NCBI RefSeq assembly: GCF_002177115.1
Contig: NZ_MVAG01000128.1
Span: forward strand, 536,495-600,494
DNA length: 64,000 nucleotides
Source: Chryseobacterium mucoviscidosis
GTDB taxonomy: Bacteria > Bacteroidota > Bacteroidia > Flavobacteriales > Weeksellaceae
Direction: 5' to 3'
The position numbers and the translations under genes were made by a program. Of the stretch, positions 8,741-17,950 are shown piece after piece. The stretch's first letter is position 1; every line of letters begins with the position of its first letter. The notes beneath the pieces are model-generated. The model searched no databases, was not told the origin of the DNA, and saw nothing but the letters and a program-made list of their open reading frames with translations.

Positions 8741-9853
8741 TTATTCGGAAATAACTCTTACCATTTCTTTTACCATTACCAGTTTTTCCATCAGTTCCTC
8801 TCTGGATTCTGCCAGAACATTGATGTGCCCCATTTTTCTTCCCGGTTTGGTTTCTGTTTTTCCGTACAAGTGAACGTAAGTTTCAGGAAGTCTTAAAACA
8901 TCTTCCATTCCTTCATAAACTACTTTTCCGGAAAAGCCTTCTGCGCCCACTAAATTCAGCATTCCGCTGTAGATAATGGCATCTGTATCTGCCAAAGGTA
9001 AATTTTTTACCACGCGGTACATCTGCTCAAACTGTGAATTCGCATTTCCTTCCTGACTCTGATGTCCTGAATTATGAAGTCTCGGAGCCGTTTCGTTCAC
9101 CCAGACTTTTCCTTCTTTATCTAAAAACAGTTCGATGGCGAAAAGTCCCGGAGAATGGATCGCATTAAGGAATTTTTCTGTGATCGAATTGATCTGCTCC
9201 TCAATTTCTTCGGTTAAAAAAACAGGACAGATGTTGAAATCCAGAAGATTAAGCTTCGGATCGGCAACCATTTCTGTTACAGGGAAAGTTTTTGTTTCTC
9301 CGTTTTCATTTCTGGCAACAATTACGGAAAGTTCTTTATCAATATCCACTAACTTTTCGATCACAGAATCCTGTATCCAGAGATTTTTCATGTCTTCATT
9401 GGAGCGGATTACCTGAACACCTTTTCCATCATAACCTCCTGTGTTCATTTTCTGTACAAACGGCAGAGGCATTTTGATTTCGTCGGAACTTCCGTCCATG
9501 ATTTCAAATTCCGGACTTGGAATATCGTGCTCCGCGTAAAACTGTTTCTGAAGAATTTTCTGCTGAATCGTTTTAATGATTTTAGAATTCGGAACGACTT
9601 TTATCCCCTGATTTTCAAGTTCGGCAAGAGCATCCGCATTTACGTGCTCGATTTCGATGGTTACGACATCTTTATCTTTACCGAAATTTAGAACGGTTTC
9701 ATAATCGTTGAAATTTCCCTGTGTAAAGTAGGAAATATTATGACAGGGTGCATCTGAAGCAGGATCCAGCGTATAAAATTCATCGTCGTATTTCAATGCT
9801 TCCTGAATCAGCATTCTTCCGAGCTGTCCTCCTCCTAAAATTCCAATTTTCAT
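8741..9853 (-). CDS. purK: 5-(carboxyamino)imidazole ribonucleotide synthase
   Basis: ATP-grasp enzyme that carboxylates AIR with bicarbonate and ATP to N5-CAIR in purine synthesis; its product is used by PurE. The 370-residue length is normal. The N-terminal GILGGGQLGRML nucleotide-binding loop, the ATP-grasp core KMNTGGYDGKGVQVI and the metal-binding segment NETAPRLHNSGH are all present and intact. The gene is convergent with a secreted-protein gene and separated from purE by 4.9 kb. Confidence 0.97.
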   Translation of the reverse strand: MKIGILGGGQLGRMLIQEALKYDDEFYTLDPASDAPCHNISYFTQGNFNDYETVLNFGKDKDVVTIEIEHVNADALAELENQGIKVVPNSKIIKTIQQKILQKQFYAEHDIPSPEFEIMDGSSDEIKMPLPFVQKMNTGGYDGKGVQVIRSNEDMKNLWIQDSVIEKLVDIDKELSVIVARNENGETKTFPVTEMVADPKLNLLDFNICPVFLTEEIEEQINSITEKFLNAIHSPGLFAIELFLDKEGKVWVNETAPRLHNSGHQSQEGNANSQFEQMYRVVKNLPLADTDAIIYSGMLNLVGAEGFSGKVVYEGMEDVLRLPETYVHLYGKTETKPGRKMGHINVLAESREELMEKLVMVKEMVRVISE

Positions 9854-9892
9854 TTTTACTTTTATTTTCTGTTAGATTTAATATAGTTTAAA

Positions 9893-9970
9893 ATTTAACG
9901 CTAAGCTCGCTAAGACTTTTTGAAAAATTCACTCATTATTTTTCGCTCGCAAAGGCGTTTCACTCAGCTA
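9893..9970. repeat. Dispersed intergenic repeat, copy 1
   Basis: Shares its blocks TTTAACGC, TCGCTAAGA and TCGCAAAGGCGTTTCACTCA in the same order with 24812-24890, also intergenic. Confidence 0.6.
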
Positions 9971-9983
9971 TGAGCATTATGTT

Positions 9984-10529
9984 TTATTGAATTTTATCAA
10001 TTTTCAGATATCCCAGTTCCACTACGTTTTCCTGATTTTCAGCATTGGATTTTATTAATGAAATCGAATATTTTTCTTTCATTTTTTCAGGAAGAATATC
10101 ATTTACCTTAAAAATATCATCAATGTCTACACCGTGTTTATCATCGATATGACTTTCCGCTCCTTTGAATCCCATCGTTTTATAAAATTCTGTAGCTTTT
10201 GCTCTTTTTGTAACTTCCGCCATCGAATTTCCCACCATTAAATGCTGTTCATGAAATTCTTCAAAAAAACCTCTTTTATATCCTCCAAGGTTAATAAAAT
10301 AAAGCTGTTCTTCCGATGTTTTCTCTCCTCTTTCTGTAATTTTCACTTCAAAACCATCAATAAAACGCACTTCCTGATAACAGTCGATGTGTATTTTAGC
10401 ATCTTTCCAGAACTCTTTCATATCCGGAACCAGATCTTTCAGGCTTTCCGCAATTCCGAAGAAAACATCATGCTGCTCTATATTTCGTCCTTTCGGGGTG
10501 GCTCCGAGGATGATATAAAATAATTTCAT
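9984..10529 (-). CDS. DUF1543 domain protein
   Basis: 181 residues beginning MKLFYIILGATPKGRNIEQHDVFFGI, the diagnostic opening of the DUF1543 family, which occurs as one or two copies of an alpha-beta domain of unknown function. The segment VRFIDGFEVKI and the C-terminal half with FYKTMGFKGAESHIDDKHG are consistent with that family, where the His-Asp-x-Lys-His-Gly stretch is conserved. No signal peptide, so it is cytoplasmic. It stands alone between purK and a divergent transporter. Confidence 0.85.
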   Translation of the reverse strand: MKLFYIILGATPKGRNIEQHDVFFGIAESLKDLVPDMKEFWKDAKIHIDCYQEVRFIDGFEVKITERGEKTSEEQLYFINLGGYKRGFFEEFHEQHLMVGNSMAEVTKRAKATEFYKTMGFKGAESHIDDKHGVDIDDIFKVNDILPEKMKEKYSISLIKSNAENQENVVELGYLKIDKIQ

Positions 10530-10578
10530 ATAAAATTCTGTTTGTGCAAAAATACGTCAAATTTATCTTTTTTAAACG

Positions 10579-10610
10579 TTTGGCAGACTAACGCAATAGT
10601 TTTATATTTG
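10579..10610 (+). promoter_or_regulatory. Promoter giving a near-leaderless TSUP transcript
   Basis: TTTG 10579-10582, 20 bp, TATATTTG 10603-10610: a full consensus. The ATG at 10615 lies four bases after the -7 box, so the predicted transcription start coincides with the start codon. Confidence 0.75.
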
Positions 10611-10614
10611 TAAC

Positions 10615-11445
10615 ATGTCAGAAATCATCATTCTCTTTCTTGGAGCAATTTCGGCAGGACTTCTGGGTTCTTTGACCGGATTGGGAGGAGGAGTTATCAT
10701 TATTCCTTTATTAACGCTGGGTTTCGGCGTTCCTATGCATTACGCCATCGGTGCTTCTCTTATCTCTGTTATCGGAACTTCTTCCGGTGCGGCGGTAGCT
10801 TTTGTAAAAGAAGGCTTTACCAATATGAGAGTCGGGATGTTTTTAGAAATAGCCACTACTTCGGGCGCCATCGTGGGAGCTTTGGTTTCCGGAATGCTTA
10901 ATCCGAATACGATCGGAATTATTTTCGCGAGTATTCTTCTTTTAACGGTTATTTTAAATTTAAAAGGAAAACCGGATCATCAGGAACCTATTATTAAAGG
11001 AAGTCTGGAAGAAAAATTAAAATTGTTCGGAACTTTTCCTGATAAAGGGGTGGTGAAAAGCTACTCTGCAAGAAATACAGTTCCCGGATTTCTGATGATG
11101 ATGTTTGCAGGAGCCATGTCCGGATTGCTGGGAATCGGTTCCGGTGCGCTGAAAGTTCTGGCAATGGATAATATGATGAAACTGCCTTTTAAAGTTTCTA
11201 CGACGACGAGTAATTTTATGATCGGAGTAACAGCGGTTGCGAGTGCGCTGATTTATTTTCAGAGGGGTGAAATTATTCCGGTTATTGCAGCTCCGGTTCT
11301 TATTGGGGTTGTGGTAGGAAGTTTTATCGGATCTAAAACGCTGATGGTTTCCAAAACCAAAAAATTAAAGACATTCTTTGCCATTGTCATCACAATTCTT
11401 TCGGTTTACATGATGTACAACGGTATCAATAAAAGCTTCAGATAA
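10615..11445 (+). CDS. TSUP-family (TauE/SafE-like) permease
   Basis: 276-residue membrane protein of the sulfite/organosulfonate exporter family. Two repeats of four or so membrane segments are visible, each with the family's glycine-rich turn: AGLLGSLTGLGGGVIIIPLL near the N-terminus and GAMSGLLGIGSGALKVLAM near residue 165. Substrates in this family include sulfite, sulfoacetate and other small anions; the actual one is unknown. It overlaps the following DUF1634 gene by one base (TAATG), a common pairing, so the two likely form one transporter unit. Confidence 0.9.
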   Translation: MSEIIILFLGAISAGLLGSLTGLGGGVIIIPLLTLGFGVPMHYAIGASLISVIGTSSGAAVAFVKEGFTNMRVGMFLEIATTSGAIVGALVSGMLNPNTIGIIFASILLLTVILNLKGKPDHQEPIIKGSLEEKLKLFGTFPDKGVVKSYSARNTVPGFLMMMFAGAMSGLLGIGSGALKVLAMDNMMKLPFKVSTTTSNFMIGVTAVASALIYFQRGEIIPVIAAPVLIGVVVGSFIGSKTLMVSKTKKLKTFFAIVITILSVYMMYNGINKSFR

Positions 11446-11828
11446 TGAGAAAGAATTTCACGGATGTAGATCTGAACCGTTCGGTAGGAAATTTGCTGAG
11501 ACTGGGAGTTATCCTTTCTGTTGCAACATCATTAATCGGCTTTATCAAACTTTTCACGGAAGGATTTAAAATGCCTAAAAAATATACTTCTCTGGATATG
11601 GGAGAATCTTCGGAAAAAGTGTGGGGACACTTCTGGAATTCGCTTTGCAAAGGAGAAGGAATGGCGATTATCCAGTTGGGAATTCTTCTTTTGGTTTTTA
11701 CTCCTTTAATGAGAATTATTTTCGCATTAATCGGGTATTTAAAAGAAAAAGACTACATCTACGTAGTCATTTCTTCCATTGTTCTTGCAATTATGGCAAT
11801 CAGTTTCTTTACGGGGTATGCGCATTAA
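11445..11828 (+). CDS. DUF1634 membrane protein
   Basis: 127 residues with three hydrophobic segments (LLRLGVILSVATSLIGFIKLF, GMAIIQLGILLLVFTPLMRII, YVVISSIVLAIMAISFF). The family DUF1634 is usually encoded next to TSUP permeases, as here, where start and preceding stop overlap in TAATG. It probably supports or regulates the permease in the membrane. Function is not established. Confidence 0.88.
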   Translation: MRKNFTDVDLNRSVGNLLRLGVILSVATSLIGFIKLFTEGFKMPKKYTSLDMGESSEKVWGHFWNSLCKGEGMAIIQLGILLLVFTPLMRIIFALIGYLKEKDYIYVVISSIVLAIMAISFFTGYAH

Positions 11829-11830
11829 AC

Positions 11831-12688
11831 TTACTCAGATTTCTTCTTCAGAAAGTCTTTTTCTAAAGAATCGAGTTCGTCTAAATATTCTTTTTTGTTC
11901 ATAAAAACTGCCGGATTGTACTTATTTTTTGGCTTATGCTTTTTGTGTAAATCAAACTGACTTGCATGGGAAGCAACCCAAATATCGAAATCCAGATTTT
12001 TCATGGCATTTAAAGTATATTCATAATCTTTTTCGATAGAAGGATACGCGGTAACTTCAGAAAACTTTTTGTCAATGATAATAGTCGGCATATTCGCAAT
12101 TAAAACTTTATAGCTTCTTTTACTATCTTTGGTTTCAAACAGAAAACTGCATGATCCTTTCGTATGACCGGGATGATGAAACATTGTTAATTTAGCATCT
12201 CCAAGCGTTACTACATTTTTATCTTTTAAAATATAATCAGGTTTTACAGGTTTAAAAGTAACACCGTATTTTCCCAGTTCATAATCTGATTTCCCACCGC
12301 TTTTCAGGACATCGGCATCGGCTTCATCCACATATAATTTGGCTCCGGTTTCTTTTTTTATATCTGCCATTGCGCCCAAATGATCGTAATGCGCCTGTGT
12401 AAGCAACAATATTTTGGTATCCAGGTATTTAAAACCAAGCTTTTTAATATTATTTTTAATGATCGGAAGCGAATCTGCTAATCCTGTATTGATTAAGATA
12501 TTTCCTTTATTGGTAACGATAAGATACGAAGCAAGATCGTACGTTCCTACGTAATACAGATTTCCGGCAATACGGAACGGTTCGTAAGATTGTGACCATT
12601 CTTTAGGATGATCTTTCGGTTCATTGACTTTCTGAGCATTGATATTGGTTAAAGCAAATGCGGCAAGAAGTATGACAATTTTTTTCAT
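11831..12688 (-). CDS. GOB-like subclass B3 metallo-beta-lactamase
   Basis: 285-residue periplasmic hydrolase with signal peptide (MKKIVILLAAFALTNINAQ). The zinc motif reads T-Q-A-H-Y-D-H (residues 97-103), so the first histidine of the usual HxHxDH is a glutamine. This replacement is the hallmark of GOB enzymes of Elizabethkingia, and the segments YEPFRIAGNLYYVGTYDLAS, HHPGHTKGSCSF and WVASHASQFDLH match my memory of GOB closely. Hydrolysis of penicillins, cephalosporins and carbapenems is expected from the family but not shown. It is the last gene of a three-gene minus-strand operon. Confidence 0.9.
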   Translation of the reverse strand: MKKIVILLAAFALTNINAQKVNEPKDHPKEWSQSYEPFRIAGNLYYVGTYDLASYLIVTNKGNILINTGLADSLPIIKNNIKKLGFKYLDTKILLLTQAHYDHLGAMADIKKETGAKLYVDEADADVLKSGGKSDYELGKYGVTFKPVKPDYILKDKNVVTLGDAKLTMFHHPGHTKGSCSFLFETKDSKRSYKVLIANMPTIIIDKKFSEVTAYPSIEKDYEYTLNAMKNLDFDIWVASHASQFDLHKKHKPKNKYNPAVFMNKKEYLDELDSLEKDFLKKKSE

Positions 12689-12708
12689 GATTAATTAAGT
12701 TTTAAAAT

Positions 12709-13086
12709 TTACATTTCGTAAAATTCCAACGGAAGCTGATCCGGATCCTGTGTGAAGAAAAATTCTTTTCCGGTGTATTCGTCTATCCTTATTTCTTCGC
12801 ACTCCAAACCTTTCTGACTTAATTCTTCTCTCTTTTCCTTTACATTTTCAACCGAAAAAGCCAAATGTCTTAAACCACATGATTCCGGTCTGGAAGGTCG
12901 TTGCGGAGGATTTGGAAAAGAAAACAGCTCAATGACATAATGATCTCCGATGGCAAGATCGAGCTTATAAGACTGTCTTTCTTCACGGTAAACTTCACGA
13001 ATGATATTTAAATCTAAAATCTCTGTGTAAAATTTTTTAGAAACTTCGTAGTCTGAACAAATGATGGCAATATGATGAATTTTCAT
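12709..13086 (-). CDS. VOC-family (glyoxalase-like) protein
   Basis: 125 residues forming one vicinal-oxygen-chelate unit of two beta-alpha-beta-beta-beta modules. It begins MKIHHIAIICSDYEVSKKFY, contains GLRHLAFSVENV in the middle and ends FFTQDPDQLPLEFYEM; the two HxA histidines and the terminal glutamate are the likely metal ligands. It most resembles the small YaeR / GloA2 group, whose substrates are uncertain. It overlaps the upstream gene by one base and is followed after 20 bases by the beta-lactamase gene. Confidence 0.85.
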   Translation of the reverse strand: MKIHHIAIICSDYEVSKKFYTEILDLNIIREVYREERQSYKLDLAIGDHYVIELFSFPNPPQRPSRPESCGLRHLAFSVENVKEKREELSQKGLECEEIRIDEYTGKEFFFTQDPDQLPLEFYEM

Positions 13087-13529
13087 TACTTAATTTCTTT
13101 ACAATTATCGTTTCTTCTGGTATCAATTACATACTGAATCTTCCATTCCGTCCCTTTTTTAATGAGCTGAAAACTGTTGGCTCCGCAATGAGAGAATTTT
13201 CTTTTGTAGTAAAATGAATACGGAGTAAAAACACTGGCAAGATTTCCGTCTGTATGGATGGCTTCAATAGTAATTTTTTCTTCGAGATCGCCTTTTGCCA
13301 TTTGGGAAACAGAGTTTACAAAAGCTTCAATATCTTCGGTTTTTACGCCGTCTTTTGTAATGGTCTGAAGAATCGCGGTATCTGCAAAAGCAGATTTCAT
13401 CATTTCCGGATCGGAATTTTTCATTCCGGCAAATAAATTGCGGATGGGTTTTTCAATTTCTGCATTCTGATTTTGCTGTCCAAAGCAAAGAGTTCCCAGT
13501 AACAGGGAAACAGCCCACATTTTGTTCAT
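13086..13529 (-). CDS. Secreted NTF2-like (SnoaL-type) protein
   Basis: 147 residues: short signal peptide (MNKMWAVSLLLGTLCFGQ) and one NTF2-like alpha+beta cone (EIEKPIRNLFAGMKNSDPEM at the start, WKIQYVIDTRR near the end). The fold binds small ligands or acts as an enzyme scaffold; nothing points to a particular reaction. It is the first gene of the operon with the VOC protein (stop and start overlap) and the B3 beta-lactamase. Confidence 0.8.
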   Translation of the reverse strand: MNKMWAVSLLLGTLCFGQQNQNAEIEKPIRNLFAGMKNSDPEMMKSAFADTAILQTITKDGVKTEDIEAFVNSVSQMAKGDLEEKITIEAIHTDGNLASVFTPYSFYYKRKFSHCGANSFQLIKKGTEWKIQYVIDTRRNDNCKEIK

Positions 13530-13667
13530 AGGTTAGATTTTTTTATCTGAAGGTTTAAAATAACGAAATTTTAAATTTAATTTCAAATGAATTAACAAAG
13601 TTTAAACAGCAATCCGTTTGAAAACTTATAAAATTACACTAAATTTATCTGTTTATTTGAAAAATAT

Positions 13668-14753
13668 ATGTGGACATTTTACCTGAGTCTGACCGTTTTA
13701 TTATTAATTTTAACCATACTGCCTAAAATTCAGCATTCGCACTGGGTTTTCCGTGTGCCTGAATTTGGTAAAATACAGATCACATTTTTTACTGTTTTCA
13801 CCTTTATTTTAGGTTTTTTTGTAAAAGATTCAACATACTTTTGGTATTTTCAGGGACTTTTAATCTTAATGTTCATTCATCACAGTATCATTCTCATAAA
13901 ATATACTCCGCTTTATCCGGTTAAGAAGTTTTCTCAGAAGTACAAATCTTCAGATAAAGTACATTTTATTTCTGCCAATGTTTACCAGTTTAATACAGAA
14001 TATGACCGTTTTATTCAGCTTATCGAAAAATGTAAGCCGCAAATGTTCCTCACGATGGAAAGCAACGGAGACTGGGAAAAAGCACTGCGAAAACTTGAAA
14101 AAGAGTATCCTTTTCAGCATAAAGTAACTCTGGAAAATACATATGGAATGCATTTTTATTCCAAATTAAAAATCGAAAGTTCCCAAACGCATTATTTCGT
14201 GGCAGATGATATTCCAAGTATTGAAGCGCATTTGAAAACCGAGGATGGATTTTCTTTCGTATTCTTCGGAGTTCATCCACCTCCGCCAAGCCCAACGGAA
14301 GAAGAAACCTCAAAAGAGCGAGACGGAGATCTTCTGAGTGCCGCCAAAAGAATTACCGAAATAAAAAAACCGGTGATTGTTGTAGGAGATTTCAACAATG
14401 TAGCGTGGTCGAAATCATCCATTCTTTTCAGGAAAACAAGTCATCTTATCGATCCGAGAATCGGGCGTTCTTTTGTTTCCACCTTTCATGCAAAATACCG
14501 TTTGCTGAGATTCCCGATTGATCTGATGTTTCACAGTGAAGAAATTTTTATTGAAGACCTGAAAACGCTTGATAATTTTGGTTCCGATCATCTTCCGGTG
14601 TTCTGTGAATTTTTCATTGATTATGAACAGGAGGAAGAACAGGAGGAACGAATTGATTATGCTACCGAAGAGGAAAAAGCTGAAGCCGAGGAAATGATTG
14701 AGGAAGGAAAAGAAGAAGATGGGGAGCGTGATGCAGTGGTGACGGAAGACTAA
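13668..14753 (+). CDS. Membrane-anchored endonuclease/exonuclease/phosphatase family protein
   Basis: 361 residues. Three hydrophobic segments in the first 90 residues are followed by an EEP domain (about 98-320): FISANVYQF at its start, a catalytic-type segment VVVGDFNNVAWS, and GSDHLPVFCEF at its end, where the Asp-His pair is the family's catalytic end motif. The usual metal glutamate is probably E in LTMESNGDW. The C-terminal 40 residues are almost purely acidic (many Glu and Asp). Such membrane-anchored EEP proteins are common in Bacteroidota; substrate (nucleic acid, phospholipid or phosphoester) is unknown. Confidence 0.85.
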   Translation: MWTFYLSLTVLLLILTILPKIQHSHWVFRVPEFGKIQITFFTVFTFILGFFVKDSTYFWYFQGLLILMFIHHSIILIKYTPLYPVKKFSQKYKSSDKVHFISANVYQFNTEYDRFIQLIEKCKPQMFLTMESNGDWEKALRKLEKEYPFQHKVTLENTYGMHFYSKLKIESSQTHYFVADDIPSIEAHLKTEDGFSFVFFGVHPPPPSPTEEETSKERDGDLLSAAKRITEIKKPVIVVGDFNNVAWSKSSILFRKTSHLIDPRIGRSFVSTFHAKYRLLRFPIDLMFHSEEIFIEDLKTLDNFGSDHLPVFCEFFIDYEQEEEQEERIDYATEEEKAEAEEMIEEGKEEDGERDAVVTED

Positions 14754-14856
14754 AAAACAATATAAATCTCATAATTTATTCCACAGAACTTAATAGATTT
14801 TCCATAGAATAAATTATGAACATTTTACTATTTTGTAAATCAACCGAAATTAAAAA

Positions 14857-16275
14857 TTAACATTCCGGAACATTCACCGCAATTGCCAAACCGCCTTCGG
14901 AAGTTTCCTTAAAACGGTCATTCATGGATAAAGCGGTTTCCCACATCGTCTGGATTACTTCATCTAACGTTACTTTTGCTTTCGCTGGATCACTTTCCAG
15001 CGCAATATTTGCTGCCGTGATGGCTTTTATCGCTCCCATTGTATTTCTTTCGATACAAGGAATCTGTACAAGTCCTTTTATCGGATCACAGGTTAAGCCT
15101 AAATGATGCTCCATGGCAATTTCGGCTGCCATTAAAACCTGACCGACAGTTCCGCCTAAAATTTCGGTAAGACCGGCTGCAGCCATCGCCGAAGAAACGC
15201 CTACTTCAGCCTGACAACCGCCCATTGCCGCAGAAATGGTTGCATTTTTCTTAAATAAGGTACCGATTTCTCCTGCTACTAAAAGGAATCTCACAATATC
15301 ATCTTCGCTGGTAAATTCCGTAAAAGCCTGTGCATACATCAGAACCGCCGGAATTACACCACTTGCACCGTTCGTAGGAGCAGTAATAATTCTTCCGAAA
15401 CTTGCATTTTCTTCATTCACCGCCAATGCAAAACAGGAAATCCATTTATTGATATTGGTGAAATTTTCTTCGGCTTCTACAACCTGCTGAAACCATTCGT
15501 CTTTATTTTTATAGATTCTATCGCCCAGTAATTTCCTGTTGATTCCGGCTGCACGACGCGTAACGTTCAATCCACCTGGAAGAGTTCCTTCTTTATTGAC
15601 GCCTTTGTAAATGCATTCTTTGATCTGCTGCCAAATGTAAAGTGCTTCCGCTCTTGTTTCGTCCTGTGTTCTCCAGCTTTCTTCGTTGATCAAGATTAAA
15701 TCTGAAATACGATTCAATCCTAATTTTTCACAATATTTTACAATGTCTGAAGATTTATGACAAGGATATAAGGTTCGGACACAATGTTTCTGAATCGATT
15801 TTTTTTCCTGACTCATGATAAAACCGCCGCCTACAGAATAAAAATCCTGCACAAGTTCGGTTCCGTCTTCAAAAACAGCTTTGAAAATCATTCCGTTGGG
15901 ATGATACTCAAGAGATTTTTTCATATTAAGCACCAGATGATGTCCGTAAATAAAAGGAATTTCTTTTTCACCTCCCAGATTGAGAATTTGGGTAGATTTT
16001 ATTTTTTCTATTTTTTCATCAATTTTTGTGGTATCGATTGTTTTAAAATCTTCTCCATTCAGACCGAGCATTCCGGCAATATCGGTTCCGTGACCGATCC
16101 CCGTTTTTGCCAGTGACCCGAAAAACTCAAGGAAAACTTCTTTTACCTCTTCAATTGCTCTTTCTCTTTTAATAATCCTGATGAATGCAGATGCCGCATT
16201 CCAAGGTCCCATTGTATGCGAACTGGACGGACCTATTCCTACTTTTATAATCTCAAAAACCGATATTGATTCCAT
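14857..16275 (-). CDS. sdaA: L-serine ammonia-lyase, single-chain iron-sulfur type
   Basis: Deaminates L-serine to pyruvate and ammonia in the cytoplasm using a [4Fe-4S] cluster. The 472 residues contain the N-terminal beta domain (SVFEIIKVGIGPSSSHTMGPW) and the catalytic alpha domain (APTNGASGVIPAVLMY, MGGCQAEVGVSSAMAAAG), with conserved cysteines including the one in LTCDPIKGLVQIPCIERN near the C-terminus for cluster binding. Length is normal for the fused form. It lies downstream of the ammonium transporter gene on the same strand, with a terminator between. Confidence 0.96.
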   Translation of the reverse strand: MESISVFEIIKVGIGPSSSHTMGPWNAASAFIRIIKRERAIEEVKEVFLEFFGSLAKTGIGHGTDIAGMLGLNGEDFKTIDTTKIDEKIEKIKSTQILNLGGEKEIPFIYGHHLVLNMKKSLEYHPNGMIFKAVFEDGTELVQDFYSVGGGFIMSQEKKSIQKHCVRTLYPCHKSSDIVKYCEKLGLNRISDLILINEESWRTQDETRAEALYIWQQIKECIYKGVNKEGTLPGGLNVTRRAAGINRKLLGDRIYKNKDEWFQQVVEAEENFTNINKWISCFALAVNEENASFGRIITAPTNGASGVIPAVLMYAQAFTEFTSEDDIVRFLLVAGEIGTLFKKNATISAAMGGCQAEVGVSSAMAAAGLTEILGGTVGQVLMAAEIAMEHHLGLTCDPIKGLVQIPCIERNTMGAIKAITAANIALESDPAKAKVTLDEVIQTMWETALSMNDRFKETSEGGLAIAVNVPEC

Positions 16276-16303
16276 ATAGAAAATTGCTCATTTTTCCTAA
16301 ACG

Positions 16304-16332
16304 CAAAGATACACGATAAATCGAGATGCAAA
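16304..16332 (-). promoter_or_regulatory. Promoter of sdaA
   Basis: Minus strand TTTG (16332-16329), 17 bp, TATCTTTG (16311-16304). It overlaps the base of the upstream terminator hairpin. Confidence 0.6.
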
Positions 16333-16362
16333 AGCCGGAGTTGAAAATTCAGCTCCGGCTTT
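16331..16362 (-). terminator. Terminator of amt
   Basis: Perfect 10-bp stem AAAGCCGGAG / CTCCGGCTTT with a 12-base loop between amt and sdaA. The T-run on the minus strand is short (four T), so termination may be partial. Confidence 0.7.
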
Positions 16363-16497
16363 CTAATTAAAACTATATGAACACTTGTAGATAACCTTTT
16401 TTGTGTGAATGACGAATGGTGAATTTGCTTCGCATTCAATTGTGAATTGTTTTTAAGTTTAAATAAATTAACAATTTATTATTCAATATTCTCTTTC

Positions 16498-17841
16498 TCA
16501 GCAGAGACTTTCTTCATGCTGCGAAATATCCAGTCCCATATCTTCGGATTCTTCTGAAACTCTTAAAGTAATAATGCTGTCAGTAATTTTATACAAAAGC
16601 AATGATCCGAAAAACGTAAAAACCGAGACCAACAGTAACGCAGCCATATGATGGGCAAAAACTTCAAAACCACCGTGAAGAAGACTTGCTTTTTCGCCGT
16701 GTGCAAAAATTGCGGTTAAGATCATACCCATGATTCCTCCTACTCCATGACATGCAAAAACGTCTAATGTATCATCAATTTTCTTTAAAGCTTTCCAATT
16801 CACCATTATATTAGAAACAATAGCGGAAATAAATCCTATAAAAAGACTTTCTGCAACGGAAACAAAACCACAGGCGGGAGTAATTGCGACTAAACCGACA
16901 ACGGCTCCGATACAGGCACCTAAAGCTGAAACTTTTCTTTTATTAATTCTATCGAAAAAGATCCACGTCATCATCGCAGAAGCTGAAGCTATTGTAGTGG
17001 TTCCGAAAGCTGTTGCTGCCGTTGCATTTGCCGCTAAAGCCGAACCTGCATTAAAACCAAACCACCCGAACCAGAGCATTCCTGTTCCCAACATGACATA
17101 AGAAATATTGGAAGGATCGTGATGAGGTTTTTTTCTGTTTCCAACCACCATTGCCCCTGCTAAAGCTGCAAAACCGGCACTCATGTGTACAACAGTGCCT
17201 CCTGCGAAATCTTTTACGCCAAAATATTTATTCAGTAATCCGTCCGGATGCCAAACCATGTGACAAAGCGGGGTATAAATAAACAGACTGAAAAGTACCA
17301 TGAATAAAAGGTAAGAGATGAAACGTACCCGTTCCGCAAAAGAACCCGTAATTAATGCAGGAGTAATGACTGCAAATTTCATCTGAAACAACGCAAAAAG
17401 AATAAAAGGAATCGTAGAAGCCATCGCTTTATGCGGCAATACTCCTACTCCACTGAAAAAAGGATAGCTCAAAGGGTTGCCGATGATTCCGTAATGTTCT
17501 CCATTGATGGTAAAACCAATAGAATCTCCGAATGAGAGGGAAAAACCAACCACTACCCACAAAATAGAAATTACTCCCAAAGCAATAAAACTTTGAAGCA
17601 TAGTAGAGATCACGTTTTTCTTTCCTACCATTCCTCCGTAAAAGAAAGACAAGCCGGGAGTCATTAATAAAACAAGACCTGCCGCAGCAAGAATCCACGC
17701 GACATCTGCTCCTACAATTTTATCCTCGCTTAAAAATGCTCCGGTATTCGGAAAATCTGTAATGGGACTCCAGAATAGTCCGCCAACGGCAATCAAAGCA
17801 ATTATCGCAAAAGAAACGATCCATTTTAAACCTACTGTCAT
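16498..17841 (-). CDS. amt: Ammonium transporter
   Basis: 447-residue Amt/Mep/Rh channel protein with about eleven membrane segments. Visible signatures are LLMTPGLSFFYGGMVGKKNVIS, the central VVHMSAGFAALAGAMVVGNRK and DDTLDVFACHGVGGIMGMI, which carry the twin pore histidines and the conserved Asp. The extra first hydrophobic segment (residues 9-28) may be a signal sequence. No glnK/PII gene is adjacent, unlike many Amt loci. Ammonia uptake pairs naturally with nitrogen metabolism; the neighbouring serine deaminase gene releases ammonia. Confidence 0.96.
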   Translation of the reverse strand: MTVGLKWIVSFAIIALIAVGGLFWSPITDFPNTGAFLSEDKIVGADVAWILAAAGLVLLMTPGLSFFYGGMVGKKNVISTMLQSFIALGVISILWVVVGFSLSFGDSIGFTINGEHYGIIGNPLSYPFFSGVGVLPHKAMASTIPFILFALFQMKFAVITPALITGSFAERVRFISYLLFMVLFSLFIYTPLCHMVWHPDGLLNKYFGVKDFAGGTVVHMSAGFAALAGAMVVGNRKKPHHDPSNISYVMLGTGMLWFGWFGFNAGSALAANATAATAFGTTTIASASAMMTWIFFDRINKRKVSALGACIGAVVGLVAITPACGFVSVAESLFIGFISAIVSNIMVNWKALKKIDDTLDVFACHGVGGIMGMILTAIFAHGEKASLLHGGFEVFAHHMAALLLVSVFTFFGSLLLYKITDSIITLRVSEESEDMGLDISQHEESLC

Positions 17842-17863
17842 AAAAATTTGTGTTTTACCCCTT

Positions 17864-17892
17864 CAAATGTAAGGATAAATTTTTAAAAACAA
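17864..17892 (-). promoter_or_regulatory. Promoter of amt
   Basis: Minus strand TTG (17892-17890), 18 bp, TACATTTG (17871-17864). Confidence 0.65.
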
Positions 17893-17950
17893 TAAAAATT
17901 TAAAACAAACCCCTGTAAAATTAATTGAAATTTAATTTTAAAACTAAATT

